A stretch of DNA of 64,000 nucleotides from Streptomyces sp. TSRI0107 (lineage in GTDB: Bacteria; Actinomycetota; Actinomycetes; Streptomycetales; Streptomycetaceae): contig NZ_LIVZ01000016.1 of assembly GCF_001905845.1 (NCBI RefSeq), positions 1 to 64,000 on the forward strand. Reading direction: 5' to 3'. Positions 56,751-64,000 of the stretch are shown piece after piece; the stretch's first letter is position 1; each line of letters begins with the position of its first letter. The notes beneath the pieces were generated by a model. The model was given only the letters and a program-made list of their open reading frames with translations. It did no database searches and was not told the origin of the DNA. The position numbers and the translations under genes were made by a program.

Positions 56751-57203
56751 TCAGAGCTGCAGTTTGAAGCCCACGTGGGACCCCGTGAAGCCCAGCCGTT
56801 CGTAGAAGCGGTGCGCGTCCGCACGTGAGGCGTCGGACGTCAGCTGCACCAGCCGGCAGCCCTCGCTGCGGGACTTCTCGATGGCCCACTGGATGAGCTG
56901 GGTCCCCAGCCCGCTTCCGCGTTCCTCGGCGTGAACGCGGACGGCCTCGATGATCGACCTGATGGTGCCGCGCCGGGAGAGGCCCGGGATGATCGAGAGC
57001 TGCAGCGTGCCCACCACCTTGCCCTCTCGGACGGCCACCACCAGGTGCTGGTTCGGGTCGGCGGCGAGCCGGTCCAGCGCGGTCAGGTACGGGGTCATGT
57101 CGTCCAGGGACTCGCGCTGGGCGCCCAGCGGGTCGTCCGCGAGCATGGCGACGATCGCGGGGACGTCCTCGGCGGCTGCGGCACGTATCTCAAGATCTCC
57201 CAT
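56751..57203 (-). CDS. GNAT-family N-acetyltransferase
   Basis: 150 aa from ATG at 57203. The acetyl-CoA loop is EERGSGLGTQLIQWAIEKSRSEGC (about 95-118), with the preceding strand GTIRSIIEAVRVH and the Tyr of the active site in HRFYERLGF (about 132-140). The form resembles the MarR-linked phosphinothricin/amino-acid acetyltransferase group; no substrate can be assigned. TAGGGT lies 6 bases before the ATG, which can be read either as a leaderless promoter or as a weak ribosome site. It starts 9 bases after the MarR stop, so it is downstream in the same transcript. Confidence 0.88.
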   Translation of the reverse strand: MGDLEIRAAAAEDVPAIVAMLADDPLGAQRESLDDMTPYLTALDRLAADPNQHLVVAVREGKVVGTLQLSIIPGLSRRGTIRSIIEAVRVHAEERGSGLGTQLIQWAIEKSRSEGCRLVQLTSDASRADAHRFYERLGFTGSHVGFKLQL

Positions 57204-57212
57204 GCCCGCACC

Positions 57213-57671
57213 CTATGCGGGCACGTTCAGCGACTCCACGACTCGCACGAACGGAGCCAGCTCGGGGTTCTCGGCGGCTTCGTCCAGCGCCTCGCGCAGC
57301 GCGGCGTCATTGGTCGGCCGCGCTTCCTCCAGCAGCTTCAGGCCGGTCTCGGTGACGTTGGTGTAGATCCCGCGGCGGTCGGTGGGGCACAGGTAGCGCT
57401 CCAGCAGCCCGCGGGCCTCGAGCCGTGTGACCAGGCGGGTGGTGGCGCTCTGGCTGAGTACTACCGCGTCGGCGACCTGCTTCATCTGAAGGTGCCCGCC
57501 CTCCCCATCGTGCTGTCGGCTGAGCACGTTGAGCAGGGAGTACTCGCGCACGCTCAGTCCGTGCCCGGCCTGCAGGGCGCGCTCGATGTGCGCCTCGATA
57601 CGGCCGTGGAGCAAGGAGAGGGCGCACCAGCCCTGGGTGAGGGCGGTGAGTGCGGGGTCCGTCGCTGTCAT
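57213..57671 (-). CDS. MarR-family transcriptional regulator
   Basis: 152 aa from ATG at 57671 with GGAGGAAACG upstream; the frame opens at 57758 but that reaches into the promoter. The winged helix is LSVREYSLLNVLSRQ and QMKQVADAVVLSQSATTRLVTRLEARGLLERY, with the wing CPTDRRGIYTNVTETG. It is divergent from an MFS transporter gene, with TTGCA-rich repeats between the two starts. It most likely represses the MFS gene and itself, and is released by a ligand exported by that pump. The inducer is unknown. Confidence 0.9.
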   Translation of the reverse strand: MTATDPALTALTQGWCALSLLHGRIEAHIERALQAGHGLSVREYSLLNVLSRQHDGEGGHLQMKQVADAVVLSQSATTRLVTRLEARGLLERYLCPTDRRGIYTNVTETGLKLLEEARPTNDAALREALDEAAENPELAPFVRVVESLNVPA

Positions 57672-57723
57672 TGGCGTTTCCTCCGTCCCGGAGCGGCTGA
57701 ATCCCAGGATAGAGCAGGCCTGC

Positions 57724-57765
57724 AAATGCCTGCGATTGCATTTAACCCGCGCTTGCAACTATTGT
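57724..57765 (+). promoter_or_regulatory. MFS promoter overlapped by a MarR operator-like repeat
   Basis: TTGCAT (57736-57741) and TATTGT (57760-57765) are spaced 18 bases apart. Overlapping it, AAATGC (57724-57729) and GCATTT (57738-57743) form a dyad, and TTGCA/TGCAA occurs four times in this stretch (57721-57780). Binding of MarR there would block the promoter. Confidence 0.6.
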
Positions 57766-57814
57766 GGACGCACGCAAAGCGCTCCTGCAATCTTCTGGGA
57801 AGGTGTACCCACCC

Positions 57815-59023
57815 ATGCCTCTCGCGCTTCTGGCCCTCGCGATCGGGGCCTTCGGGATCGGAACGACCGAGTTCGTGATCATGGGCTTGCTGCCCGAGGT
57901 CGCGAGCGACTACGGGGTCTCCATCCCAACCGCCGGCTACCTGGTGACCGGCTACGCCCTCGGCGTGATGTTCGGCGCCCCGCTGATGACCGTGCTCGGC
58001 ACCAAGGTCTCCCGCAAGCGGATGCTGATGCTGCTGATGGGCCTGTTCATCGTCGGCAACCTGCTGTCCGCCGTCGCCCCCGTCTTCGGTGTCATGCTGA
58101 TCGGCCGGATCGTCGCCTCACTCGCCCACGGCGCCTTCTTCGGCATCGGCTCCGTCGTCGCCGCCGATCTGGTCGCCCCGGACAAGAAGGCCGGCGCCAT
58201 CGCGATGATGTTCACCGGTCTGACCGTCGCCAATGTCGTAGGCGTCCCCCTGGGCACCCTCGTCGGCCAGTCCGTCGGCTGGCGCGTCACCTTCGCCATC
58301 GTTGCCGCGCTCGGTGTCGTCGGCCTGGCGGGCATCGCCAAGCTCGTGCCCGACATGCCCAAGCAGGAGGGCGTGCATCTGCGCCACGAACTGGCCGCCT
58401 TCAAGAACGTCCAGGTCCTGCTCGCCATGGCGATGACCGTCCTCGGCTTCGGCGGCGTCTTCGCGGCCATCACCTACATCGCGCCGATGATGACCCACGT
58501 CGCCGGCTTCGCCGACGGCTCCGTCACGTGGCTGCTGGTCCTCTTCGGCCTCGGCATGGTCGGCGGCAACCTCGTCGGCGGCAAGTTCGCCGACCGCGCG
58601 CTGATGCCCATGCTCTACGTCTCCCTGGGCGCCCTCGCCGTCGTGCTCGCGCTGTTCACGCTCACCGCGCACAGCAAGATCCTCGCGGCCGTCACCATCG
58701 CCCTGATCGGTGCACTGGGCTTCGCCACCGTCCCGCCGCTCCAGAAGCGCGTTCTCGACCAGGCGCACGGTGCCCCGACGCTGGCCTCCGCCGTGAACAT
58801 CGGCGCCTTCAACCTGGGCAACGCCCTCTCCGCCTGGCTCGGCGGACTGGTGATCTCGGCCGGCCTCGGCTACACCGCCCCGAACTGGGTGGGCGCCCTG
58901 CTGGCCGCCGCCGCCCTGGTCCTGGCGTTCGTCTCCGCCGGCCTGGAGCGCCGTGAGAAGGCCTCCGCCGCCGTCCCGGCGTCCGAGACCGTCGCGCCGC
59001 AGCCGGCCGCCGTCCACCACTGA
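57815..59023 (+). CDS. MFS transporter of the AraJ/sugar-efflux-like group
   Basis: 402 aa from ATG at 57815. The longer start at 57764 overlaps the promoter -10 and is rejected. Twelve membrane helices are visible from residue 2. Motif FGIGTTEFVIMGLLPEVASDYGVSI at the N-terminus and the helix-5 motif are those of the DHA1 AraJ/YdhP group. The loop GTKVSRKRMLML is the motif A equivalent. It is divergent from marR and followed by a GlcG-like gene 147 bases downstream. It is likely a drug or sugar exporter; specificity is unknown. Confidence 0.9.
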   Translation: MPLALLALAIGAFGIGTTEFVIMGLLPEVASDYGVSIPTAGYLVTGYALGVMFGAPLMTVLGTKVSRKRMLMLLMGLFIVGNLLSAVAPVFGVMLIGRIVASLAHGAFFGIGSVVAADLVAPDKKAGAIAMMFTGLTVANVVGVPLGTLVGQSVGWRVTFAIVAALGVVGLAGIAKLVPDMPKQEGVHLRHELAAFKNVQVLLAMAMTVLGFGGVFAAITYIAPMMTHVAGFADGSVTWLLVLFGLGMVGGNLVGGKFADRALMPMLYVSLGALAVVLALFTLTAHSKILAAVTIALIGALGFATVPPLQKRVLDQAHGAPTLASAVNIGAFNLGNALSAWLGGLVISAGLGYTAPNWVGALLAAAALVLAFVSAGLERREKASAAVPASETVAPQPAAVHH

Positions 59024-59170
59024 CCGATCCGGGCGTCATGCGGCCAGGGCCGTCCCCGTGACGTCACCCGGGTCACCGTTCAACCAGACGCGGGCCGCAT
59101 CCCCGCGGGGCCAGGGCCGTCCCCGCGGCCGTCGGTCCGACAACAACCCCTCACAAGGAGAAACCCCCTG

Positions 59171-59593
59171 ATGAGCACCACCACCGCCGTCGCCCCCCTG
59201 ACCACCCAGGACGCCGAGACCCTGGTCGCGGTGGCCTCCCGTGCCGCCGAGGCCGCCGGAGTCACCGTCAGCGTCACCGTCCTGGACGCCGGCGGCCATC
59301 TGCTGGCCTTCCGGCGGGACGACCGCGCTGTCCTGATCTCCGGGGAGACCAGCACCCGCAAGGCGTACACCGCTCTCCAGCTCAACACTGCGACCGCCGA
59401 CGTCGTCGACGCGGTCAAGCCTGACGGGCCGTTCCACAGCCTCCCGACCGCGCTCAACCAGCCGCTGCTGTTCATCGCGGGTGGCGTGCCCGTGCACCGC
59501 GACGGCCGGCTGATCGGCGCGATCGGTGTCGGCGGCGGCGCGCCGGAGCAGGACCACACCTTCGCGACCACCGCCGTGGAAAGCCTCGCCTGA
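59171..59593 (+). CDS. GlcG/HbpS-like (heme-binding-like) protein
   Basis: 140 aa from ATG at 59171 with AAGGAG upstream. It matches the GlcG/HbpS family: an N-terminal helix, then VSVTVLDAGGHLLAFRRDD (about 33-51), TSTRKAYTALQ (about 61-71), LPTALNQPLLFIAGGVPVHRDGRLIGAIGVGGG (in pieces, about 94-122) and a final helix. It lacks a signal peptide, unlike HbpS, which is extracellular and binds heme. The family members in MFS-linked operons have no proven function. Likely co-transcribed with the MFS gene. The 3' end with the stop codon is tandemly duplicated (59582-59624). Confidence 0.85.
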   Translation: MSTTTAVAPLTTQDAETLVAVASRAAEAAGVTVSVTVLDAGGHLLAFRRDDRAVLISGETSTRKAYTALQLNTATADVVDAVKPDGPFHSLPTALNQPLLFIAGGVPVHRDGRLIGAIGVGGGAPEQDHTFATTAVESLA

Positions 59594-59624
59594 CCCCCCC
59601 ACAGCCTCGCCTGACACCCCCCAC
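59582..59624. repeat. tandem duplication of the GlcG-like gene 3' end
   Basis: A roughly 21-bp unit starting AGCCTCGCCTGAC, with the last codons and the stop, is repeated directly with a few differences (59582-59602 and 59603-59624). The second copy is outside the frame. Confidence 0.75.
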
Positions 59625-59627
59625 AGA

Positions 59628-59662
59628 GAAGACGCCGGTTCCCGACGGGGACCGGCGTCTTC
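59628..59662. terminator. terminator between the GlcG-like gene and GNAT2
   Basis: GAAGACGCCGGT and ACCGGCGTCTTC form a perfect 12-bp stem between convergent genes, 15 bases from the GNAT stop. Confidence 0.85.
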
Positions 59663-59676
59663 GGTGTCCGGATGCC

Positions 59677-60543
59677 TCAGCCCGCGGCCACCGTCAGCGG
59701 AGCGAAGCGGCGGCTCCAGTCGCCGGGCAGCTCCTCGATGCCATACGTCATCACCGCGTTGAAGGCGACGGACGCGAGCCCTCGCTCCTTGGCCCAGGTC
59801 AGCAGTTCTTCGTGCCGTACGTCGATGTCGGTGCGCAGCGGCCGGTCGGTGTGGGCGGCGAGAGACGTGATGAGCGCCTTAGCGGTCTCCGTGTCCCGGG
59901 CGATCAGCGGGCCCACCACATGGGTGTCCATGTTCGGCCACGCGGCCGTGTAGCCGATGATCCGGCCGTCCTCCTCGGCCACCCGCAGCTGATCGGCGAA
60001 GGCGGGCAGCCGCGTGATGATGTGCGTGCGGTCGGCGCCGAACACCTCCTCGTCGAGCCGCAGGATCGCCGGCAGGTCCTCCGCCGTGGCGGGCCGGGTC
60101 GCGATGCGGGATGTCGGCCCACCCGGCAGGAAGCGGCCCAGCAGCATCTCGGCCCGGCCGGTGACCTTGAAGCCGAGCTCTTCGTAGAGCGGGCGGCCGT
60201 ACGGCGTGGCGTGCAGTGTCAGCGGGGTGGTGCCCATCGCGGAGACGATGTGGCGCATCAGCCGGCGTCCGATGCCCTGACGGGCGTGCCGGTCGGCGAC
60301 CAGCACCATGCCGATGGCCGCGAGGTCGGGCCGGTCGTGGGGGCCGTACTCGGTGACGGCACAGGCGCTGACGAGTCCGCCGTCGGGGTCGTCGATGCCG
60401 TACCCCTTCCCTGCGGTGAGGAGGAAGCCCCACTTGTGCTCCTCGCGTGGCCACCCCCGGTTCTCGGACAGGTCGGCGCAGGCGGTGAGATCGCGAAGCG
60501 TCAGACGGCGGATGGGCAGAGCGGCGAGGGAAGGAGTGGGCAC
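59677..60543 (-). CDS. two-domain GNAT acetyltransferase
   Basis: 288 aa from GTG at 60543 (preferred); a longer form from ATG at 60615 is possible, as both lack ribosome sites. Two acetyltransferase-like halves are seen: the first (about 10-140) has a clear acetyl-CoA loop VLVADRHARQGIGRRLMRHIVSA, and the second (about 150-288) keeps the fold but has a degenerate loop. The layout resembles the Eis/two-domain acetyltransferases. The substrate is unknown. CAGCCT ends 7 bases before the GTG, compatible with leaderless expression. Divergent from a HAD phosphatase gene, with parS (60657) between them. Confidence 0.82.
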   Translation of the reverse strand: MPTPSLAALPIRRLTLRDLTACADLSENRGWPREEHKWGFLLTAGKGYGIDDPDGGLVSACAVTEYGPHDRPDLAAIGMVLVADRHARQGIGRRLMRHIVSAMGTTPLTLHATPYGRPLYEELGFKVTGRAEMLLGRFLPGGPTSRIATRPATAEDLPAILRLDEEVFGADRTHIITRLPAFADQLRVAEEDGRIIGYTAAWPNMDTHVVGPLIARDTETAKALITSLAAHTDRPLRTDIDVRHEELLTWAKERGLASVAFNAVMTYGIEELPGDWSRRFAPLTVAAG

Positions 60544-60583
60544 GCAGGTCAGGCTGTCCGACGGGTGCCCTCGGCGTCCAGCC

Positions 60584-60597
60584 GTTTCAGGTGAGAC
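60584..60597. other. degenerate parS-like sequence
   Basis: GTTTCAGGTGAGAC has two differences from parS and lies 60 bases from a perfect copy. It is probably a decayed or weak site. Confidence 0.3.
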
Positions 60598-60656
60598 GTA
60601 CGTCCTTTTGGCCATGTCGCGGCCCGGTGCACGGCACCGGAGGACGGGGACGAGGC

Positions 60657-60670
60657 GTTTCACGTGAAAC
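60657..60670. other. parS: parS site between GNAT2 and the HAD gene
   Basis: A perfect GTTTCACGTGAAAC upstream of both divergent genes. Confidence 0.95.
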
Positions 60671-60753
60671 ATCGGCGAACGGTGGGCGTAGCCCTGATGC
60701 GCCGGCGTCCGAGTGCCGTGGCCGGGGAACGAGCGCCGGTAGCCTCCAGGCCC

Positions 60754-61386
60754 ATGGCGAGACTGCATCTCTTCGACCTGGACGGCACGTTGCTCCACGG
60801 GACCTCCGCGCCGGTGGAGATCTCACGACAACTCGGGCTGGAGGCGGAGGCGGTGGCGCTCGACCGGGCGATCTCGGCCGGGGAGATAGACCCGCTCGAG
60901 TACGCGCGGCGGGTCCACACACTCTGGGCGAAGCTGACGGAGGCGCATGTGGCGGCCGCCTTCGACGGGGCTCCCTGGCTGGCCCGCATCCGGGACGTCT
61001 GGGCGGAGATCAGAGCGCGGGGCGACTACTGCGCCGTCGTCTCGCTGTCACCCTCGTTCTTCGTGGAACGGCTCACGGGATGGGGAGCGCACGCGGCGCA
61101 CGGCTCGCGCTTTCCCGCCGTGCCGTTCACCAAGCCCGTCGATCCGGCAGGGGTGCTCAGCGCGGCGGCCAAGGTGCTGATCGCGGACCGGCTGTGCCAG
61201 GAGTTCGGGGTGACGCGAGCGGACTGTGTCGCCTATGGGGACTCACTGTCGGACAAGGATCTGTTCGCTGCCGTACCGGTTTCCGTCGCGGTCAACGCGG
61301 ACCGTCATCTGACCGGGATCGCCACCCATGCCTATGAGGGGAAGGATCTGTGGGATGCCTATGAATTGGTGCGCAGCGACCGGTAA
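60754..61386 (+). CDS. HAD-superfamily phosphatase, SerB-like
   Basis: 210 aa from ATG at 60754. HAD motif I is LFDLDGTLL with nucleophile Asp8 and general acid Asp10; motif II is the Ser in VVSLSPSFF; motif III is the Lys in AAAKVLIADRL or nearby; motif IV is AYGDSLSDKDLF. The helical cap (about 15-80) and length fit the phosphoserine-phosphatase/HAD-IB group. The substrate could be phosphoserine or another small phosphate and cannot be fixed. TAGCCT lies 8 bases before the ATG and no ribosome site is present, so it may be leaderless. It is divergent from the two-domain GNAT gene. Confidence 0.88.
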   Translation: MARLHLFDLDGTLLHGTSAPVEISRQLGLEAEAVALDRAISAGEIDPLEYARRVHTLWAKLTEAHVAAAFDGAPWLARIRDVWAEIRARGDYCAVVSLSPSFFVERLTGWGAHAAHGSRFPAVPFTKPVDPAGVLSAAAKVLIADRLCQEFGVTRADCVAYGDSLSDKDLFAAVPVSVAVNADRHLTGIATHAYEGKDLWDAYELVRSDR

Positions 61387-61442
61387 TTGAAGGAACCGCT
61401 GGTTCGCCCCAGGGGTGGATCGATGACGGTCGCAGGGGGTAC

Positions 61443-61470
61443 TTGTGTGCGGTGCGGTGGCCGGTATGGT
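61443..61470 (+). promoter_or_regulatory. putative flavohaemoglobin promoter
   Basis: TTGTGT (61443-61448) and TATGGT (61465-61470) are separated by 16 bases, about 165 bases before the gene. No NsrR-like palindrome is seen. Confidence 0.35.
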
Positions 61471-61633
61471 CGAGTCCGGTTCGCGCCCGTGAAGAGACGG
61501 AACGGGGTGGATGGGGCCGTATCGGACGCGGCAGCACGTGAGGGAAAGCAAGCCCTCCGTGGGGGGAGGCAGGCACCTTCCACGGTGAGGCGAGTGCGCA
61601 GACCGACCGAGAGATGTCGAGGCGAGGCACAGC

Positions 61634-62887
61634 ATGGACGCTCCGGCCACCACGTCGGCCGACAACGGCACTTCCTACGGCGGCGGCTGGTTCACCCCCG
61701 CCCCCACCCCCGTCTCCGCCGACGCCGCGACGCCGTCCTCACCGGCACAGGAGGCCTCGTCGGCACAGGAGGCTTCACCGGACGCCGTCCTCGTCCGGCG
61801 GACCATGGCGGAGATCACCCCGGTCGCCGACGAGGTCACCTCCTACTTCTACGCGCTGCTCTTCGTGCGCCACCCCGAGCTGAGGCCGCTCTTCCCGCCC
61901 GCGATGGACATTCAGCGGGACCGGCTGCTCAAGGCGCTCCTCACCGCCGCCGAGCACATCGACAACACCCCCGTGCTCGTCGCCTACCTGCAGAACCTGG
62001 GCCGGGGGCACCGCAAGTACGGCACCCGTCCGGAGCACTATCCGGCCCTCGGGGAATGCCTGATCGGCGCGCTGAGCCGGTACGCAGACGCGGTCTGGGG
62101 CCCGGAGACGGAAGCGGCCTGGGTCCGGACGTACACGACGATCTCGCAGGTCATGATCGACGCAGCGGCCGCGGACGAACTGCGCGCTCCGGCATGGTGG
62201 TACGCCGAGTTGGTCTCACACGAGCTGCGGACCCCGGACATCGCGGTCCTCACGGTCCGCCCGGACCAGCCCTACCCCTTCCTGGCCGGTCAGTACACGA
62301 GCGTGGAGACACCGTGGTGGCCGCGGATCTGGCGGCACTACTCCTTCGCCTCGGCTCCGCGCTCCGACGGCCTGCTCACGTTCCACGTGAAGGCCGTCCC
62401 CGCGGGCTGGGTCTCCAACGCCCTGGTGCATCGCGCCCGGCCCGGCGACGTCATCCGGCTCGGCCCGCCGACGGGCTCCATGACCGTCGATCACGGCACC
62501 GGCAGCGGACTGCTCTGTCTGGGCGGCGGCACCGGCATCGCCCCGATCAAGGCGCTCGTCGAGGACATCGCCGAGCACGGTGAGCGGCGGACGGTCGAGG
62601 TCTTCTACGGCGCCCGCACCGACCAGGACCTGTACGACATCGACACGATGCTCCGACTCCAGCAGAGCCACCCCTGGCTCTCGGTCCGCGCGATCACCGA
62701 CCAGCAGGCGCATCGCCGGCTCCCCGACGCCATCCGCGAGTACGGGCCGTGGAACGAGTACGACGCCTACCTCTCGGGCCCGCCCGGCATGATCCGCAGT
62801 GGTGTCGACGTCCTCCGGCACGCCGGCATCCCGTCGGACCGCATACGGCATGACTCGCTGGAGGATCTGGTCGCCGCGAACAGCTGA
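61634..62887 (+). CDS. flavohaemoglobin-like protein (globin + FAD/NAD reductase)
   Basis: 417 aa from ATG at 61634. A 48-residue Ala/Ser/Pro-rich N-terminus carries a small duplication (AQEAS twice). The globin (about 50-185) has FYALLFVRHPELRPLFPP with the CD-corner Phe and the proximal His in GRGHRKYG. The FAD domain has RHYSFASAP (about 235), and the NAD domain has GGGTGIAPIKAL (about 297) and SGPPGMI near the C-terminus. Such proteins detoxify nitric oxide to nitrate using NADH and oxygen, although the actinobacterial type II forms can have other roles. It is monocistronic here. Confidence 0.9.
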   Translation: MDAPATTSADNGTSYGGGWFTPAPTPVSADAATPSSPAQEASSAQEASPDAVLVRRTMAEITPVADEVTSYFYALLFVRHPELRPLFPPAMDIQRDRLLKALLTAAEHIDNTPVLVAYLQNLGRGHRKYGTRPEHYPALGECLIGALSRYADAVWGPETEAAWVRTYTTISQVMIDAAAADELRAPAWWYAELVSHELRTPDIAVLTVRPDQPYPFLAGQYTSVETPWWPRIWRHYSFASAPRSDGLLTFHVKAVPAGWVSNALVHRARPGDVIRLGPPTGSMTVDHGTGSGLLCLGGGTGIAPIKALVEDIAEHGERRTVEVFYGARTDQDLYDIDTMLRLQQSHPWLSVRAITDQQAHRRLPDAIREYGPWNEYDAYLSGPPGMIRSGVDVLRHAGIPSDRIRHDSLEDLVAANS

Positions 62888-62919
62888 GGCCGGGCAGCCG
62901 ATGTCGAGCAGCCGGCGGT

Positions 62920-63402
62920 TCAGCCCAGGTCCGGCGCGTGCATGGCCCGTACGCCCTCGATGTTCCCGTCGAGGTAGTGCCGCAGCGACAGCGGCACGAG
63001 ATGGACGGACGCGATGCCGACACGGGTGAAGGGCACCCGCACGATCTCGTACTCGCCCGCGGGCTGGTCCACCTCCGGGCCGTGGCGCAGCGCCGGGTCC
63101 ATGGACTCCAGCCGGCAGACGAAGAAGTGCTGCACCTTCACACCGGTCGCGCCGCCGTCCTCGCCGATGTGCTCGACGGTGTCCACGAAGCACGGCACCA
63201 CATCGACGATCTTGGCGCCCAGCTCCTCGTACACCTCGCGGTGCAGGGCGTCGACGACGGTCGGGTCTTCGGGTTCGACACCGCCGCCGGGAGTGACCCA
63301 GTAAGGGTCCACGCCGGGCTTGGTGCGCTTGATCAGGATCAGGTCGTCACCGTCCAGCAGAACGGCGCGGGCGGTGCGCTTGACCACGGGTCGGACGGTC
63401 AT
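62920..63402 (-). CDS. NUDIX hydrolase
   Basis: 160 aa from ATG at 63402. The Nudix box is GGGVEPEDPTVVDALHREVYEELGA, in two parts at about 40-64, with all catalytic Glu of REVYEELG present. The N-terminal VVKRTARAVLLDGDDLILIKRTKPG fits the MutT-like group. It hydrolyses a nucleoside diphosphate linked to another group; the exact substrate is unknown. The ATG has no ribosome site, and CACATT lies 6 bases upstream. A parS variant sits 22 bases before the start. It is not the murJ-linked NUDIX of Mycobacterium (Rv3908), which has no counterpart beside cca here. Confidence 0.88.
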   Translation of the reverse strand: MTVRPVVKRTARAVLLDGDDLILIKRTKPGVDPYWVTPGGGVEPEDPTVVDALHREVYEELGAKIVDVVPCFVDTVEHIGEDGGATGVKVQHFFVCRLESMDPALRHGPEVDQPAGEYEIVRVPFTRVGIASVHLVPLSLRHYLDGNIEGVRAMHAPDLG

Positions 63403-63423
63403 GGGTGAAATGTGGCCCGGCTG

Positions 63424-63437
63424 GTTCCACGTGAAAC
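63424..63437. other. parS: parS-like site, one mismatch
   Basis: GTTCCACGTGAAAC, one base off the consensus, upstream of the NUDIX gene. Confidence 0.65.
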
Positions 63438-63501
63438 ATCGCGAAATGTGACCGATGGGGCTCATGGAGTAACGCTGCGGCCGTGGTCAGGGCCGATGCG
63501 C

Positions 63502-64000
63502 TCAGCACCAGTCGGACGCCGCCCGCTGAAGCCACTCGTGGGCCCGCGCGATGTGCGGCATCGCCAGCGTCCCGGTGCGGACCACCAGGAAATACGTGCG
63601 CAGCGGCGGCACCGCGGGCTCGTGCAGGGCGACGACCTCACCGCGCTCCAGCGCGGTCGTACACAGATAACGGGGCAGCACGGCGAGCCCGGCACCCGCG
63701 GCCGCGCATCCGAGCACCGCGCGCAGATCGGGGACGATCACCGTGCCGGAGGCGGTCGGACGGGAATCGAAGACGGAGGCCCAGTAACGGGAGACGAAGG
63801 GGAGCGACTCGTGCACTTCGACGACGGGCAGGCGCTCCAGGGCGGCCGCGTCCTTGAGGGGCAGCTCGCCGAGGCCGGCGCGTTCGGCCCAGCGGGGGGA
63901 GGCGACCAGGACGTGCTCCTCGTCGCAGAGGGGAGTCGCGGTGAGCAGGGCGCCGCGGGGCCGGGCGGTGCTGATGGCCAGATCGTGATGCCCGGCGGCC
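63502..64000 (-). CDS. LysR-family regulator, C-terminal part (cut by window end)
   Basis: The minus-strand frame runs from the window end to the stop at 63502; at least 166 codons are visible and no start or helix-turn-helix lies inside. The visible part is the effector-binding domain: HHDLAISTARPRGALLTATPLCDEE, then VASPRWAERAG and, near the end, RAVLGCAAAGAGLAVLPRYL, the conserved LysR substrate-domain elements. The N-terminal DNA-binding half must lie beyond 64000. The next gene in this direction is the NUDIX gene, 99 bases later. The regulated target is probably outside the window. Confidence 0.85.
   Translation of the reverse strand, partial: AAGHHDLAISTARPRGALLTATPLCDEEHVLVASPRWAERAGLGELPLKDAAALERLPVVEVHESLPFVSRYWASVFDSRPTASGTVIVPDLRAVLGCAAAGAGLAVLPRYLCTTALERGEVVALHEPAVPPLRTYFLVVRTGTLAMPHIARAHEWLQRAASDWC

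Noticed and set aside
62385-62400. parS-like GTTCCACGTGAAGG in the flavohaemoglobin gene
   Set aside because: It has three differences from parS and the region is coding for a conserved strand (TFHVKAV), so it is likely coincidental.

Overview
The window is high-GC DNA from a Streptomyces-type actinomycete and covers the chromosomal replication origin. The evidence is the gene order dnaA/oriC/dnaN/gnd/recF/dciA/gyrB/gyrA on one side and rpmH/rnpA/yidD/yidC/jag/rsmG/parA/parB on the other, the very high third-position GC, frequent GTG starts, DnaA boxes of the TTGTCCACA type and many copies of the Streptomyces parS GTTTCACGTGAAAC. The order from gyrA to dnaB follows the S. coelicolor SCO3873-SCO3911 block, recalled from memory rather than searched.

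Layout. Positions 1-5100 are accessory: an 85-bp inverted-repeat element, a cell-surface protein gene, the DLW-39 micro-ORF, a small secreted protein, and a divergent tetR/DHA2-type efflux pair with five operator-like repeats between the two genes. From 5127 to 18081 everything lies on the minus strand: tRNA-Ile, a DUF3566 membrane protein, gyrA, gyrB, dciA, recF, gnd, dnaN, oriC (15253-16134, about 19 DnaA boxes) and dnaA. From 18477 to 25246 the plus strand carries rpmH, rnpA, yidD, yidC, jag, rsmG, parA, parB and a GNAT protein. From 25363 to 35137 the minus strand carries trxA/trxB (with a sigma-R type promoter), an anti-sigma/sigM pair, a membrane pseudokinase, murJ and a DUF6049 protein. 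From 35396 to 50238 come the CCA-adding enzyme, an LppU-like protein, an MFS protein, padR-ino1 with a perfect 27-bp operator, a class A penicillin-binding protein, a GT87-type glycosyltransferase, an alanine-racemase-like protein with FemX, and rpsF-ssb-rpsR-rplI. From 50399 to 64000 are a MATE exporter, dnaB, a TetR/SDR pair, a serine hydrolase, a MarR/MFS/GlcG locus, acetyltransferases, a HAD phosphatase, a flavohaemoglobin, a NUDIX hydrolase and the 3' part of a lysR gene cut by the window edge.

How the parts work together. The core is a replication-segregation-envelope block. DnaA, DciA, DnaB, DnaN, gyrase and RecF initiate and run replication. ParA/ParB and 12 exact plus 2 near-exact parS sites, all to the right of oriC in this window, organise and partition the origin. 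YidC/YidD/Jag, SigM, MurJ, the pseudokinase, the PBP and FemX serve envelope growth.

The most interesting structural signal is the placement of parS. Several sites sit at the exact centre of, inside, or right beside intrinsic terminator hairpins, mostly at convergent gene ends, and three lie inside genes where they impose the same peptide V-S-R-E-T. Other notable items are the 20-bp-phased operator array before the efflux gene, the padR-ino1 palindrome, a DnaA-box cluster before dnaB, and several genes that look leaderless. No CRISPR array, rRNA operon or prophage was seen, and I found no clearly new multi-gene system.
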